DNA of 64,000 nt from positions 1 through 64,000 of the forward strand of contig CAWFPP010000016.1 in the NCBI GenBank assembly GCA_963817735.1, written 5' to 3'. Positions 6,710 through 15,198 of the stretch are shown here, one piece after another. The notes below the pieces were generated by a model. The model saw nothing but the letters and a program-made list of their open reading frames with translations. It was not told the DNA's origin and did not search any database. The DNA is from Bog-473 sp963817735 (GTDB lineage: Bacteria > Actinomycetota > Acidimicrobiia > Acidimicrobiales > RAAP-2). The translations under genes were made by a program, and so were the position numbers. Each line of letters begins with the position of its first letter. Position 1 is the first letter of the stretch.

Positions 6710-9055
6710 ATGCCCATTGAGCGGGATCTCCGTGGGAAACGCTTCTTCATCACGGGTGCGACAGGCTTCCTCGGCACCGCCCTGGTCGAGCGGATCGTCC
6801 GCTGCATCCCCGAGGCCGAGGTGACCGTGCTCGTCCGGCCGGGTCGCCGGTCGGACGCGGCGGCCCGCCTCGCCCGCGAGGTGATCAAGAACGACTGCTT
6901 CGACCGCCTGCGCGCCGAGCTGGGAGATGGGTTCGGGGCGGAAGTGACACGCCGGGTCCGCGCCGTGCCCGGTGACGTCAGCCAAGACGGACTCGGGCTC
7001 GACGACGAAGGCCGGACGGCGCTGGCCGCGGCGGACGTGGTCATCCACTCTGCCGCCACTGTCTCCTTCGACGCCCCGCTCACCCAGGCCGTCGAGATCA
7101 ACCTTCTCGGCCCGTCCCGGGTTGCGGCGGCGATTGCGGACGCCGGATCGGACACCCACCTCGTGGCGGTGTCGACGGCATACGTGGCGAGCACCCACCA
7201 GGGTGAGGCCAAGGAAGAACTACTCAGCGAGAACCGCTTCACCCTCGACGTCCCCTGGGAGGCCGAGGTGAGCTCGGCGCGGCGACTCCGCGACGACCTC
7301 GAGGCCGAGTCCCGCAAGCCCGAGAAACTCCGCGCCTTCACCAAGGCAGCCCGGGCGGAGATCGGCGCCGCGGGCGACCACCTGATCGCGGCGAAGGCCG
7401 AGAAGCTGCGCGAGGAGTGGGTGAGCGGCGAGTTGGTGACGGCCGGCACCGCTCGTGCACTCTCGCTCGGGTGGCCCGACGCCTATCCCTTCACCAAGGC
7501 GCTCGGCGAGAGGGCGCTGGTCGAGCAATGGGAAGGCCGGGTTCCGATCACATTCGTCCGGCCCTCCATCATCGAGTCCGCACTGGCGGAGCCCCGCCCG
7601 GGCTGGATCCGCGGCTTCCGCATGGCAGAGCCCATCATCGTGTCCTATGCCCGCGGCCTGCTGCGCGAATTCCCCGGCGTGCCCGAGGGCATCGTCGACG
7701 TGATCCCCGTCGACCTCGTCGTGGCCGCCATCCTCGCCGTCGCAGCCCGGGGACCCGAGCCAGGGCGGCCGAAGGTGTACCACGTCGCATCGGGCGTACG
7801 GAACCCGCTGCGCTACGGACACCTCGTCGAACTGTCGGAGGACTTCTTCAGCCGCAACCCCCTCTACGACGACCGGGGTCAGCCCATCAACGTGCCCGAG
7901 TGGTCCTTCCCCGGGCGCGGACGCGTGCAGCGCCAGCTCAAGCGAGCGGACGCTGCCATGACCTTCGTGGAGAAGCTGATCACTGCCTTGCCGATCCGTG
8001 GCAAGCAGGCGCAGCTGGCCGCCCGGATGGAGGACCGGCACACGCTGGCCAAGCGCGCTCTCGGCTACGTCGAGCTCTACGGCGCCTACACCGAGACCGA
8101 CGCGCGCTACCGGGTCGACAACCTGCTCGAACTGTGCGACGCGGGGGACGGTGACGACCACGCCCGGTTCGAGTTCGACCCGGATGTCATCGACTGGGAC
8201 CACTACGTGCACGAGATCCACCTGCCCTCGGTGCTCGAGCACACCCGCGTGCGCACCAAGCCCGGCAAGTCGGTCGTGGACAAACGACCCGACCGGCAGC
8301 GCCGGGCCATCCTCTCGCCCGACCGGCATCTCGCCGTCTTCGACCTCGAGCACACCCTCATGTCCTCCAACGTCGTCGACACCTACGCCTGGTTGGCCAG
8401 CCGCCACCTGTCGCCGGCGCGGCGGGCGCGCTTCGTGGCCGACCTCGTGCGGCAGGCGCCAGCGCTCCTTGCCCTCGACCGCCGTGACCGCGGTGACTTT
8501 CTGCGCTCCTTCTACCGCCGCTTCGAAGACGCGCCGATCGATCAGTTGCGACAGGATTCGTGGGAGCTCTTCCACCGACAGCTCCTCACCCGGTCGTTCC
8601 CCGACGGCTTCGCCAGGGTGCGGGCGCACCGGGCAGCGGGACACCGGACACTGCTCATCACGGGGGCACTGGACTTCATCATTGAGCCCATCCGCCCGCT
8701 CTTCGACGACATCATCTGCGCAGAGATGGAAGCACGCGACGGCCGGCTGACCGGGCACCTGACGACGCTGCCGCCCATCGGTGAAGCGCGGGCCCTGGTG
8801 CTGGCCGACTACGCCGCGCTGCACAGCCTCTCCCTCGAGGAATCGGTGGCCTACGCCGACTCGGCGAGTGACCTCGCCATGCTCGAGGCCGTCGGCTTCC
8901 CGGTGGCCGTCAACCCCGAGTCGCGACTCTCTGCCATCGCCCGGCGGCGGGGCTGGCACGTGGAGCACTGGGCCAAAGCGGAGGGCGGGTCGCACCGCCC
9001 GCTTCCGCTCGGGCCCTTCGACGTACGGCAGCCCAAGGCGGTGATGGGACGATGA
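6710..9055 (+). CDS. Fatty acyl-CoA reductase-like SDR fused to HAD-IB phosphatase-like domain
   Basis: The 781-residue protein joins two domains. Residues 1 to about 380 are an extended SDR of the fatty acyl reductase type (NAD-binding TGATGFLG at 15-22; catalytic Tyr259 and Lys263 in YPFTK; the later FVRPSIIESA). Residues about 540-760 form a HAD subfamily IB hydrolase (VFDLEHTL with nucleophile Asp545, and YADSASDLAMLE). The usual second Asp of the DxDxT motif is Glu547, which may change or weaken phosphatase activity. The protein probably reduces an acyl-CoA or acyl thioester to aldehyde or alcohol. It is first in a four-gene operon and overlaps the next gene by ATGA. Confidence 0.85.
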   Translation: MPIERDLRGKRFFITGATGFLGTALVERIVRCIPEAEVTVLVRPGRRSDAAARLAREVIKNDCFDRLRAELGDGFGAEVTRRVRAVPGDVSQDGLGLDDEGRTALAAADVVIHSAATVSFDAPLTQAVEINLLGPSRVAAAIADAGSDTHLVAVSTAYVASTHQGEAKEELLSENRFTLDVPWEAEVSSARRLRDDLEAESRKPEKLRAFTKAARAEIGAAGDHLIAAKAEKLREEWVSGELVTAGTARALSLGWPDAYPFTKALGERALVEQWEGRVPITFVRPSIIESALAEPRPGWIRGFRMAEPIIVSYARGLLREFPGVPEGIVDVIPVDLVVAAILAVAARGPEPGRPKVYHVASGVRNPLRYGHLVELSEDFFSRNPLYDDRGQPINVPEWSFPGRGRVQRQLKRADAAMTFVEKLITALPIRGKQAQLAARMEDRHTLAKRALGYVELYGAYTETDARYRVDNLLELCDAGDGDDHARFEFDPDVIDWDHYVHEIHLPSVLEHTRVRTKPGKSVVDKRPDRQRRAILSPDRHLAVFDLEHTLMSSNVVDTYAWLASRHLSPARRARFVADLVRQAPALLALDRRDRGDFLRSFYRRFEDAPIDQLRQDSWELFHRQLLTRSFPDGFARVRAHRAAGHRTLLITGALDFIIEPIRPLFDDIICAEMEARDGRLTGHLTTLPPIGEARALVLADYAALHSLSLEESVAYADSASDLAMLEAVGFPVAVNPESRLSAIARRRGWHVEHWAKAEGGSHRPLPLGPFDVRQPKAVMGR

Positions 9056-10314
9056 GCACGCTTCTCTTCGAGCGCTCGCTGCCGCGCTTCGCCGCGGCAC
9101 GTGTGGTGTCGTCCTTCGGATCGGGACGAGGCGCCGGCGTGGGCCCGTTGCGCCTGATCGAGCGCGACGCCCCTGTGCTGCCGGCGGCGAACTGGGTGCA
9201 CGTCGACCCCATTCTGTCGGGGATCTGCGGATCCGACCTGGCCACGCTGGACGGACGCAGCTCGCGCTATTTCGAGGACATCGTCTCCTTTCCCTTCGTG
9301 CCGGGTCACGAGGTCGTCGGCACGTTGACCGAGGACGCGCTCGGGGCCGACGGCGGTGTGCTGGCCTCCGGCAGCCGGGTGGTGCTGCAGCCGGTGCTCG
9401 GCTGCGCGGCCCGGGGGATCGAGCCCATGTGTCCCGCCTGCCAAGCCGGTGACGTGGGCAACTGCGGTTACATCGCCTTCGGCCACATCCGCCCCGGCCT
9501 GCAGACGGGCTTCTGCGCCGACACCGGAGGCGGTTGGTCGACCTCCGGCCTCGTGGCGCACTCCAGCCAGCTCTACGCGGTGCCCGACTCATTGAGCGAC
9601 GCCGACGCGGTGACGGTCGAGCCCGTGGCCTGCGCGGCGCACGCGGTGCTCGGTGCACCAATCGCGGAGGGTGACGTCCTGGCCGTCATCGGCGCGGGGA
9701 CACTCGGCCTGCTGGTGACCGCCGCCCTCAGTCACCTGGCCGGCATGGGCCGTTGCGCGGCGCCGGCGGCTGTCCTCGTCGGGGCACGCTACGCGCATCA
9801 GCAACGCCTCGCCCGCGAGCTGGGGGCCACAGAGGCGCTGCCCTCGGATCAGCTCGGCCGCGCCGTGCGCCGCCACTCGCGCTCGCTCTCCTACGGTGCC
9901 GCGTCGGGAGTGACCGCGACGCTCTCCGGCGGCGCCGACGTCGTGCTGGACTGCGTGGGCAGCCCCGAGTCGATCGCGCAGTCCCTGGCCATGGTGCGGC
10001 CGCGGGGCACGGTGGCCCTCGTCGGCATGCCCGGCAAGGTGACCGTCGACCTGGCCCCGCTCTGGCACCGCGAGGTCCGCCTAGCCGGGGCCTACGCCTA
10101 CGGGACGGAGCGGAGCGCCGGCCTCGGCACGGACGACGGCATCTCGACCTTTGCGCTCGCCCTCGATGTCGCGTCCGCGCTGCAGACCGGGCGGCTGGTG
10201 TCGGCCACCTACCCGCTGGCCCGCTTCGAGGACGCTGTCGCCCACGCCGGCGCAGCCGGCCGCAGAGGGGCCGTGAAGATCGCTTTCGACATACAGAAGG
10301 GACCCATCCGATGA
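9052..10314 (+). CDS. Zinc-binding medium-chain alcohol dehydrogenase
   Basis: The 420-residue product has the features of zinc-dependent MDR dehydrogenases: GICGSDLATLDG with the catalytic Cys (about residue 61), PGHEVVG with the His-Glu ligand pair, a Cys-rich structural zinc loop (CPACQAGDVGNC), and the Rossmann motif VIGAGTLGLL. It probably interconverts an alcohol and an aldehyde or ketone using NAD(P). Its start overlaps the acyl-reductase stop and its stop overlaps the LarA-like start, so it likely handles the product of its partners. The exact substrate is unknown. Confidence 0.88.
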   Translation: MSTLLFERSLPRFAAARVVSSFGSGRGAGVGPLRLIERDAPVLPAANWVHVDPILSGICGSDLATLDGRSSRYFEDIVSFPFVPGHEVVGTLTEDALGADGGVLASGSRVVLQPVLGCAARGIEPMCPACQAGDVGNCGYIAFGHIRPGLQTGFCADTGGGWSTSGLVAHSSQLYAVPDSLSDADAVTVEPVACAAHAVLGAPIAEGDVLAVIGAGTLGLLVTAALSHLAGMGRCAAPAAVLVGARYAHQQRLARELGATEALPSDQLGRAVRRHSRSLSYGAASGVTATLSGGADVVLDCVGSPESIAQSLAMVRPRGTVALVGMPGKVTVDLAPLWHREVRLAGAYAYGTERSAGLGTDDGISTFALALDVASALQTGRLVSATYPLARFEDAVAHAGAAGRRGAVKIAFDIQKGPIR

Positions 10315-11900
10315 GTCGCCGTCCAGGATTCGTCCTCGAGGTGGACAAGTCGACGCCACCGACCCTGTTCTGGAGCGGCGAGGCCTTCAGCCTCGAGACG
10401 CTGCCCGAGGGCAGTCGCGTCGTTTACGCCCCCGAGCCCATGAAGGCGATCGAGGACCCCTATCGCGCCATCCGCCACGCTCTGCTCCACCCACAGGGCG
10501 ACCGCGACCCCCTGCCCGCCCTCCTGCGTCCGGGCATGAAGCTCACGATCTGCTTCGACGACGTCTCGCTGCCACTCCCGCCCATGGAGGCGCCCGACAT
10601 CCGCCAGATGGTGATCGAGACCGTGCTCGACATGGCGGCCGAGGCCGGCGTCGACGACGTGGAGCTGGTGGCGGCGCTGGCCCTGCACCGCCGCATGACG
10701 GAGGACGAGCTGCGCCACGCCCTGGGCGACCGGGTCTACGACGCCTTCGCCCCGCACGGCCTGCTGACCCAGCACGACGCCGAGGACCCCGAAAACCTCC
10801 TCTTCATCGGCGAGACCGAACAAGGCGAGGAAGTGGAGATCAACAAGCGGGCCGCCACCTCGGATCTGCTGGTCTACGTCAACATCAACCTGGTCTCCAT
10901 GGACGGCGGTCACAAGAGCGTGGCGACCGGCCTGGCCAGCTACCGCAGCCTGCGCCACCACCACAACCCACAGACGATGCGCCATTCGAAATCGTTCATG
11001 GACCAGCCGGCCTCCGAGCTGCACTCCTCGAACTGGCGCATGGGCCGCCTCATCGCCGAATCCGGGGTGAAGATCTTCCAGATTGAGACGACGCTCAACA
11101 ACGACACCTTCCCTTCGAATTTCGGGTTCCTCCAGAAGCGGGAATGGGAGTGGTCGCTGCGTGACCGGGCCACCTACGCGGCCACGTCGACGGCGCTGGC
11201 CAAGGTGCCGCCCCGCATGGCCCGGCAGATCTTTCATTCCATCCGCTCCCCCCACGCGCTTACTTCGGTGCAGGCTGGCGAGGTGGAGGCCGTCCACGCT
11301 CTCACGACCGCCAACGTGTGGGCCCAGCAGGGCGTCGATGTCGAGGGCCAGACCGACATCCTGACCATGGGGCTGCCCTACATCTGCCCCTACAACGTGC
11401 ATTCCATCATGAACCCGATCCTCGTCGCCTGCCTCGGGCTCGGCTACTTCTTCAACATGTACCGGGGAAAGCCGCTCGTACGCGAAGGCGGTGTACTGAT
11501 CATGAAGCACCCGACCAGACCCGAGTTCCACCCCGGCCACCACCCGAGCTACATCGACTTCTACGAGCAGGTCCTCACCCAGACCATCGACCCGGTACAG
11601 ATGCACAAGGAGTTCGAGGAGTCCTTCGCCACCGACCCCTGGTACATCCACCTCTACCGCACCGGCCACGCCTATCACGGCGTGCACCCCTTCTACATGT
11701 GGTACTGGTGCGCGCACGCCATGGCGCACCTGGGACGGGTCATCGTCGTGGGCGGAGACCCCAAGGCCGTGCGCCGGCTCGGCTTCTCGCCGGCGAGCTC
11801 GCTGGACGACGCTCTCGAGATCGCGTCCGACGTCGTGGGGCCGTCGCCCACCCTGACCCACATGCACAACCCACCGATCTTCATGTCGGACGTGCACTGA
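10311..11900 (+). CDS. LarA-like (DUF2088) protein, nickel-pincer racemase superfamily
   Basis: The 529-residue protein resembles lactate racemase LarA and its homologues, which use a nickel-pincer nucleotide to shift hydride on 2-hydroxy acids. Recognisable parts are FDDVSLPLPP (about 82-91, where LarA has D-x-TRP), ALHRRMTEDEL with His126 matching LarA His108, QHDAEDPENL, HKSVATGLASY with Lys202 matching the pincer Lys184, and the HHHNP site. The region holding LarA's second catalytic His (EPHF) reads INLVSMDGG here, so that His appears lost. At 529 residues it is longer than LarA (about 420). The ATG at 10311 overlaps the preceding stop. The residue matches were made by eye from memory. 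Confidence 0.75.
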   Translation: MSRRPGFVLEVDKSTPPTLFWSGEAFSLETLPEGSRVVYAPEPMKAIEDPYRAIRHALLHPQGDRDPLPALLRPGMKLTICFDDVSLPLPPMEAPDIRQMVIETVLDMAAEAGVDDVELVAALALHRRMTEDELRHALGDRVYDAFAPHGLLTQHDAEDPENLLFIGETEQGEEVEINKRAATSDLLVYVNINLVSMDGGHKSVATGLASYRSLRHHHNPQTMRHSKSFMDQPASELHSSNWRMGRLIAESGVKIFQIETTLNNDTFPSNFGFLQKREWEWSLRDRATYAATSTALAKVPPRMARQIFHSIRSPHALTSVQAGEVEAVHALTTANVWAQQGVDVEGQTDILTMGLPYICPYNVHSIMNPILVACLGLGYFFNMYRGKPLVREGGVLIMKHPTRPEFHPGHHPSYIDFYEQVLTQTIDPVQMHKEFEESFATDPWYIHLYRTGHAYHGVHPFYMWYWCAHAMAHLGRVIVVGGDPKAVRRLGFSPASSLDDALEIASDVVGPSPTLTHMHNPPIFMSDVH

Positions 11901-12877
11901 TGGCGGGGTCGGGCCTGCGGGGCCGCGTCCGCTCCGCCCGTTTCCCTCTCGCCGCGCCCTCCTGGCCGACGACCGTCGAGCGCCCCGATCCCGAACGCAA
12001 GGTCGGGCTCGACTACGACCACGAGTGGTCGCGCCGCTATCCCGTCCGGCTGGCCCGGGCCGTGGTGATGGACAACCTGGCCAGCCCCGCGGCCCGCGTC
12101 CTGGCGCCGGCGACCATCCGCGGGCTCGAGCACCTCCAGCACGTCGAGAAACCGGTGATCTTCGCCTCCAACCACCTCAGCCACATGGACACGCCGTTGC
12201 TGTTGACCACCCTGCCAATGCAATTCCGCCACCGCACGGTCGTGGCTGCAGCGTCGGACTACTTCTTCGACCGGACGTGGAAGGCCGTGCTGTCGTCGTT
12301 CGCCCTGGCCACGATTCCCATCGAACGGAGCAAGGTCAATCGCAAGTCCGGGGACACCGCAGCCGAGCTGATCGAGGAAGGCTGGAACCTGGTCATCTTC
12401 CCCGAAGGAGGTCGCTCGCCCGACGGCTGGACCCAACCGTTCACGGCCGGTGCCGCCTACCTGGCCCGGCGCACGGGACGACCGGTAGTGCCCGTCTACC
12501 TGCACGGCACCCGGCATGTCCTGCCCAAGAGTGCCGAGGCCGAAGCGGGAGCGGGAGCGCCGGGCGGTTCTGGCACCGAATCGCGTGGCAGCAGCCGCTT
12601 GCGCCGCGCCCCGATCGCGGTGCTCTTCGGCGCCCCCCTCTCCCCGGACGAAGGAGAGAACACCCACCGATTCTCTGACCGCATTGAGGCCGCCGTCGCC
12701 ACCCTGTCACGGGAGGTCCACTCCGACTGGTGGCAGGCCCGGCGTTCGGTCAGCGCCGTGGCGCCGCTCGAGGGGGCCGAGACCGCGCACAGGGGACCGG
12801 CGGCCTCGCCCTGGAGACGGGCCTGGGCGCTGGACGACCCCCCGTCGCGGGAGCACGGGACCGACTGGCCGAACTGA
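11900..12877 (+). CDS. PlsC-like 1-acylglycerol-3-phosphate-type acyltransferase
   Basis: The 325-residue protein has the two signature blocks of the PlsC/LPLAT family: NHLSHMDTP (NHx4D catalytic motif) and FPEGGRSPDG, followed by PVVPVYLHGT. Such enzymes move an acyl group from acyl-CoA or acyl-ACP to a hydroxyl acceptor at the membrane. The start overlaps the LarA-like stop by one base (TGATG). As the last gene of the operon it may esterify the alcohol or glycerol-type product made by the first three enzymes; that link is inferred. Confidence 0.88.
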   Translation: MAGSGLRGRVRSARFPLAAPSWPTTVERPDPERKVGLDYDHEWSRRYPVRLARAVVMDNLASPAARVLAPATIRGLEHLQHVEKPVIFASNHLSHMDTPLLLTTLPMQFRHRTVVAAASDYFFDRTWKAVLSSFALATIPIERSKVNRKSGDTAAELIEEGWNLVIFPEGGRSPDGWTQPFTAGAAYLARRTGRPVVPVYLHGTRHVLPKSAEAEAGAGAPGGSGTESRGSSRLRRAPIAVLFGAPLSPDEGENTHRFSDRIEAAVATLSREVHSDWWQARRSVSAVAPLEGAETAHRGPAASPWRRAWALDDPPSREHGTDWPN

Positions 12878-12944
12878 ACGCCTGTACCTGTGCCGGCGAG
12901 GCGGCCCGTGCGTGCCGTGGGTGCCGACTCGGATGCCGGAGCGA

Positions 12945-13412
12945 TCAGAGCAGCGGGCGGGAGACGAGAATGGTCGTCTGGGCCAACCCCGCGTCGCGAT
13001 GGACAAGGCCCGCCTGGTAGTCCGGGTCCCGGATCATGTCGACGAACGCATCGATCTCGGGGTACTGCATGATGGCGATCTGATGCCAGGGACCGGTCTG
13101 GCCGATGAGGACCTCGAGCACGTCGTTGTACAGCACGAGGCTGCCACCCCGCCGCACCACGTGGTCCAGCGCCACCGCCCCGTAACGACCGTAGGCGTCT
13201 GCGCCGCTCAGACCGGCGCGGGCCAGCTCGTGTCCCTCCGGATAGCGGGCAGCGGAGTGGTACGACAACAGGTTCACGAACTGCAGCGGCCCTCCCTCCC
13301 CGGACTCGAGCAGGGCCCGCAGTTGCCCCTCGTCTGGATTGATGCCGCCGAAGCCGTGCGACCCCAGTTCCCCGAGCAGCGCGGCCACGTCCTCGTCATT
13401 CCACAGCGCCAC
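12945..13412 (-). CDS. DUF1330-like small protein
   Basis: The 155-residue product has the ferredoxin-like dimeric alpha-beta pattern of DUF1330/NIPSNAP-type proteins (LQFVNLLSYHSAARYPEG, LVLYNDVLEVLIG, IMQYPEIDAFVDMIRDPDY). The GTG at 13412 is chosen over longer forms because a GGAAGGAG sequence lies 5-6 bases upstream. Its enzymatic role is unknown. It is divergent from the MBL hydrolase at 13522. Confidence 0.78.
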   Translation of the reverse strand: MALWNDEDVAALLGELGSHGFGGINPDEGQLRALLESGEGGPLQFVNLLSYHSAARYPEGHELARAGLSGADAYGRYGAVALDHVVRRGGSLVLYNDVLEVLIGQTGPWHQIAIMQYPEIDAFVDMIRDPDYQAGLVHRDAGLAQTTILVSRPLL

Positions 13413-13521
13413 GAAGGCTCCTTCCCGAGGCGACACGCGGATGGTAGCAACGGTGTCAGGCTGTGCGGCGAGCCGGCCCGTTCCGAACGGCTCCGCCTTC
13501 CTGAGCCAGGAGACCAATCCC

Positions 13522-14355
13522 GTGCAGACCATCATCCTCGGCAGTGGCGGACCGCTGCCCCACCCGTTGCGCGCCGGGCCGTCGACCCTGGTTCGCACCA
13601 GCGCCGGTGATCTGCTCTTCGACTGCGGGCGCGGCGTGCTCATGCGGACCGCGGCGGCCGGTGCGGCGGCCGGTGCGCTGCGGGGGCTCTTTCTGACCCA
13701 CCTGCACAGCGATCACACCACCGATCTCAACGACATCTTCACTTCGAAATGGATCACGTCGTTCCAACCGCAACCCCTCCCCGTCTACGGTCCCGTCGGC
13801 ACGGCATCGCTCCTGCGGGCGACCGAGGCCATGCTCGAGCTCGACATCGGTTACCGCATGGCCCACCACGACGATCTGCAGTGGCGGCCGACAGCCGAGG
13901 TGGTCGAATGCGAGCGCGGCACCGTGTTGGAGGACGGCGCGGTCCGGGTCACCGCCGCGCCCACCGATCATGCCCCGGTCCGCCCGACGATCGGCTTCCG
14001 GGTCGAGGACGACGGGCGGTCCGTGGTCATCGCGGGCGACACGGTTCCGTGCAAAGGGCTGGACGACCTCTGCGCCGGAGCGGACATGCTGGTGCACACG
14101 GTGACGCGACCCGATCTCATCATGGCGATCGGTCTCCCCCGGTTCGTCGACATCCTCGACTACCACTCGTCGGTCGAAGACGCCGCAAAGACGGCGGCGC
14201 GCAACGGCGTCGGCACCCTCGTCCTCACGCACCTCGTCCCCGCTCCCGAGCCGGGCACCGAGGAGGAATGGTCCGCCATGGCCGCCGCGCACTTCGACGG
14301 CACCATCGTCGTGGCGGACGACCTTCTCTCGTTGGGCGTGGACCCGACCGCCTGA
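13522..14355 (+). CDS. Metallo-beta-lactamase-fold hydrolase, RNase Z/arylsulfatase type
   Basis: The 277-residue protein carries the MBL metal motif THLHSDHTTDL (His60, His62, Asp64, His65), a downstream DHAPVRPT His, AGDTVPC Asp and LTHLVP His, together a full dinuclear zinc site. The layout matches RNase Z-like and related cytoplasmic hydrolases, but without the tRNA-binding exosite it is more likely a small-molecule phosphodiesterase or ester hydrolase. The GTG at 13522 follows an AGGAG site about 9 bases away. Confidence 0.85.
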   Translation: MQTIILGSGGPLPHPLRAGPSTLVRTSAGDLLFDCGRGVLMRTAAAGAAAGALRGLFLTHLHSDHTTDLNDIFTSKWITSFQPQPLPVYGPVGTASLLRATEAMLELDIGYRMAHHDDLQWRPTAEVVECERGTVLEDGAVRVTAAPTDHAPVRPTIGFRVEDDGRSVVIAGDTVPCKGLDDLCAGADMLVHTVTRPDLIMAIGLPRFVDILDYHSSVEDAAKTAARNGVGTLVLTHLVPAPEPGTEEEWSAMAAAHFDGTIVVADDLLSLGVDPTA

Positions 14356-14448
14356 CGCCACTCTCCGACGTGTGCCCCGAGGCGTCGGCCTCCTACAGGG
14401 CGGGCCTGCGCGTCGCCGCTGACCCTGTCGCTTTCGCGAGCCGTTCCC

Positions 14449-15198
14449 TCATGGGCGGCGCCGCCGACGGTGGCGCTTGCTCCCGACGGCGGCGAGGCGC
14501 TCCTCTCGCAAGCTCTCCGACGCATCGTCGTCCAACGGACCGAGCGCGACGTCGCCGAGCGCCCAGGCGAGCAGGCGGTCTGCCAGTGCCGGATTGCGGG
14601 CCAGCACGGGACCGTGGAGGTACGTCCCGACGACCCGGCCCCGCACGGCACCCTCGCTCCCGTCGCCGGCGCCGTTGCCCACGCCGGCGACGACCCGCCC
14701 CAGTGCCGCGGTTCCTGCCTGCAGCGACGTCGCCCCACCGTGGTTCTCGAAACCGGTGAGCGGAGGGAGGGGACCGAGCGAGTCGGGGTCGACCTCGACG
14801 AGCACTTCGCCCACGGCGCGCGGGCCGTTCGCCTTGACCGTGTCGACGTCGAGGAGCCCGACGCCCTCGTGCGGCTCGCCGGTGGCGCCGGGGAAGGTCC
14901 GCCCGACGATCTGGAATCCCGCGCACACCGCCAGGACCACGGCACCGTCCCCCACGCGGCGCGCCAGCGTCCCCTCGTCAATGAGTGTCAGCGCGGCGCG
15001 GACCTGGGGTCCGTCCTCTCCCCCGCCCAGGCAGTAGACGTCGGCCTCGGGGAGGGGGCGGTCGGACACGGCCTGCAGCAACGCCACATCGTTCCCGCGC
15101 CATTCGGCTCGGCGGGCCAGCACCAGGCCGTTCCCGCCGTCGCCGTAGGTCCCCAACAGGTCGGGGTAGACCACCGCGATGCGCAGCGGTGCCGTCAC
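14449..15198 (-). CDS. gatD: GatD, glutaminase subunit of lipid II isoglutaminyl synthase
   Basis: The 249-residue protein is a class I glutamine amidotransferase of the CobB/GatD type: LGGGEDGPQ near residue 60, the nucleophile Cys in VLAVCAGFQ, and TYLHGPVLARNP with the catalytic His. GatD frees ammonia from glutamine and passes it to MurT, which amidates D-glutamate of peptidoglycan lipid II at the membrane. Its start overlaps the murT stop by 4 bases, the standard murT-gatD arrangement. Confidence 0.92.
   Translation of the reverse strand: MTAPLRIAVVYPDLLGTYGDGGNGLVLARRAEWRGNDVALLQAVSDRPLPEADVYCLGGGEDGPQVRAALTLIDEGTLARRVGDGAVVLAVCAGFQIVGRTFPGATGEPHEGVGLLDVDTVKANGPRAVGEVLVEVDPDSLGPLPPLTGFENHGGATSLQAGTAALGRVVAGVGNGAGDGSEGAVRGRVVGTYLHGPVLARNPALADRLLAWALGDVALGPLDDDASESLREERLAAVGSKRHRRRRRP

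Noticed and set aside
7220..9661. An 813-codon minus-strand frame across the acyl-reductase gene
   Set aside because: Arg/Gly-rich with no motifs, and it overlaps two strongly supported plus-strand genes.
10209..11897. A 562-codon minus-strand frame opposite the LarA-like gene
   Set aside because: Same shadow signature; the plus-strand frame has family residues and overlapping neighbours.
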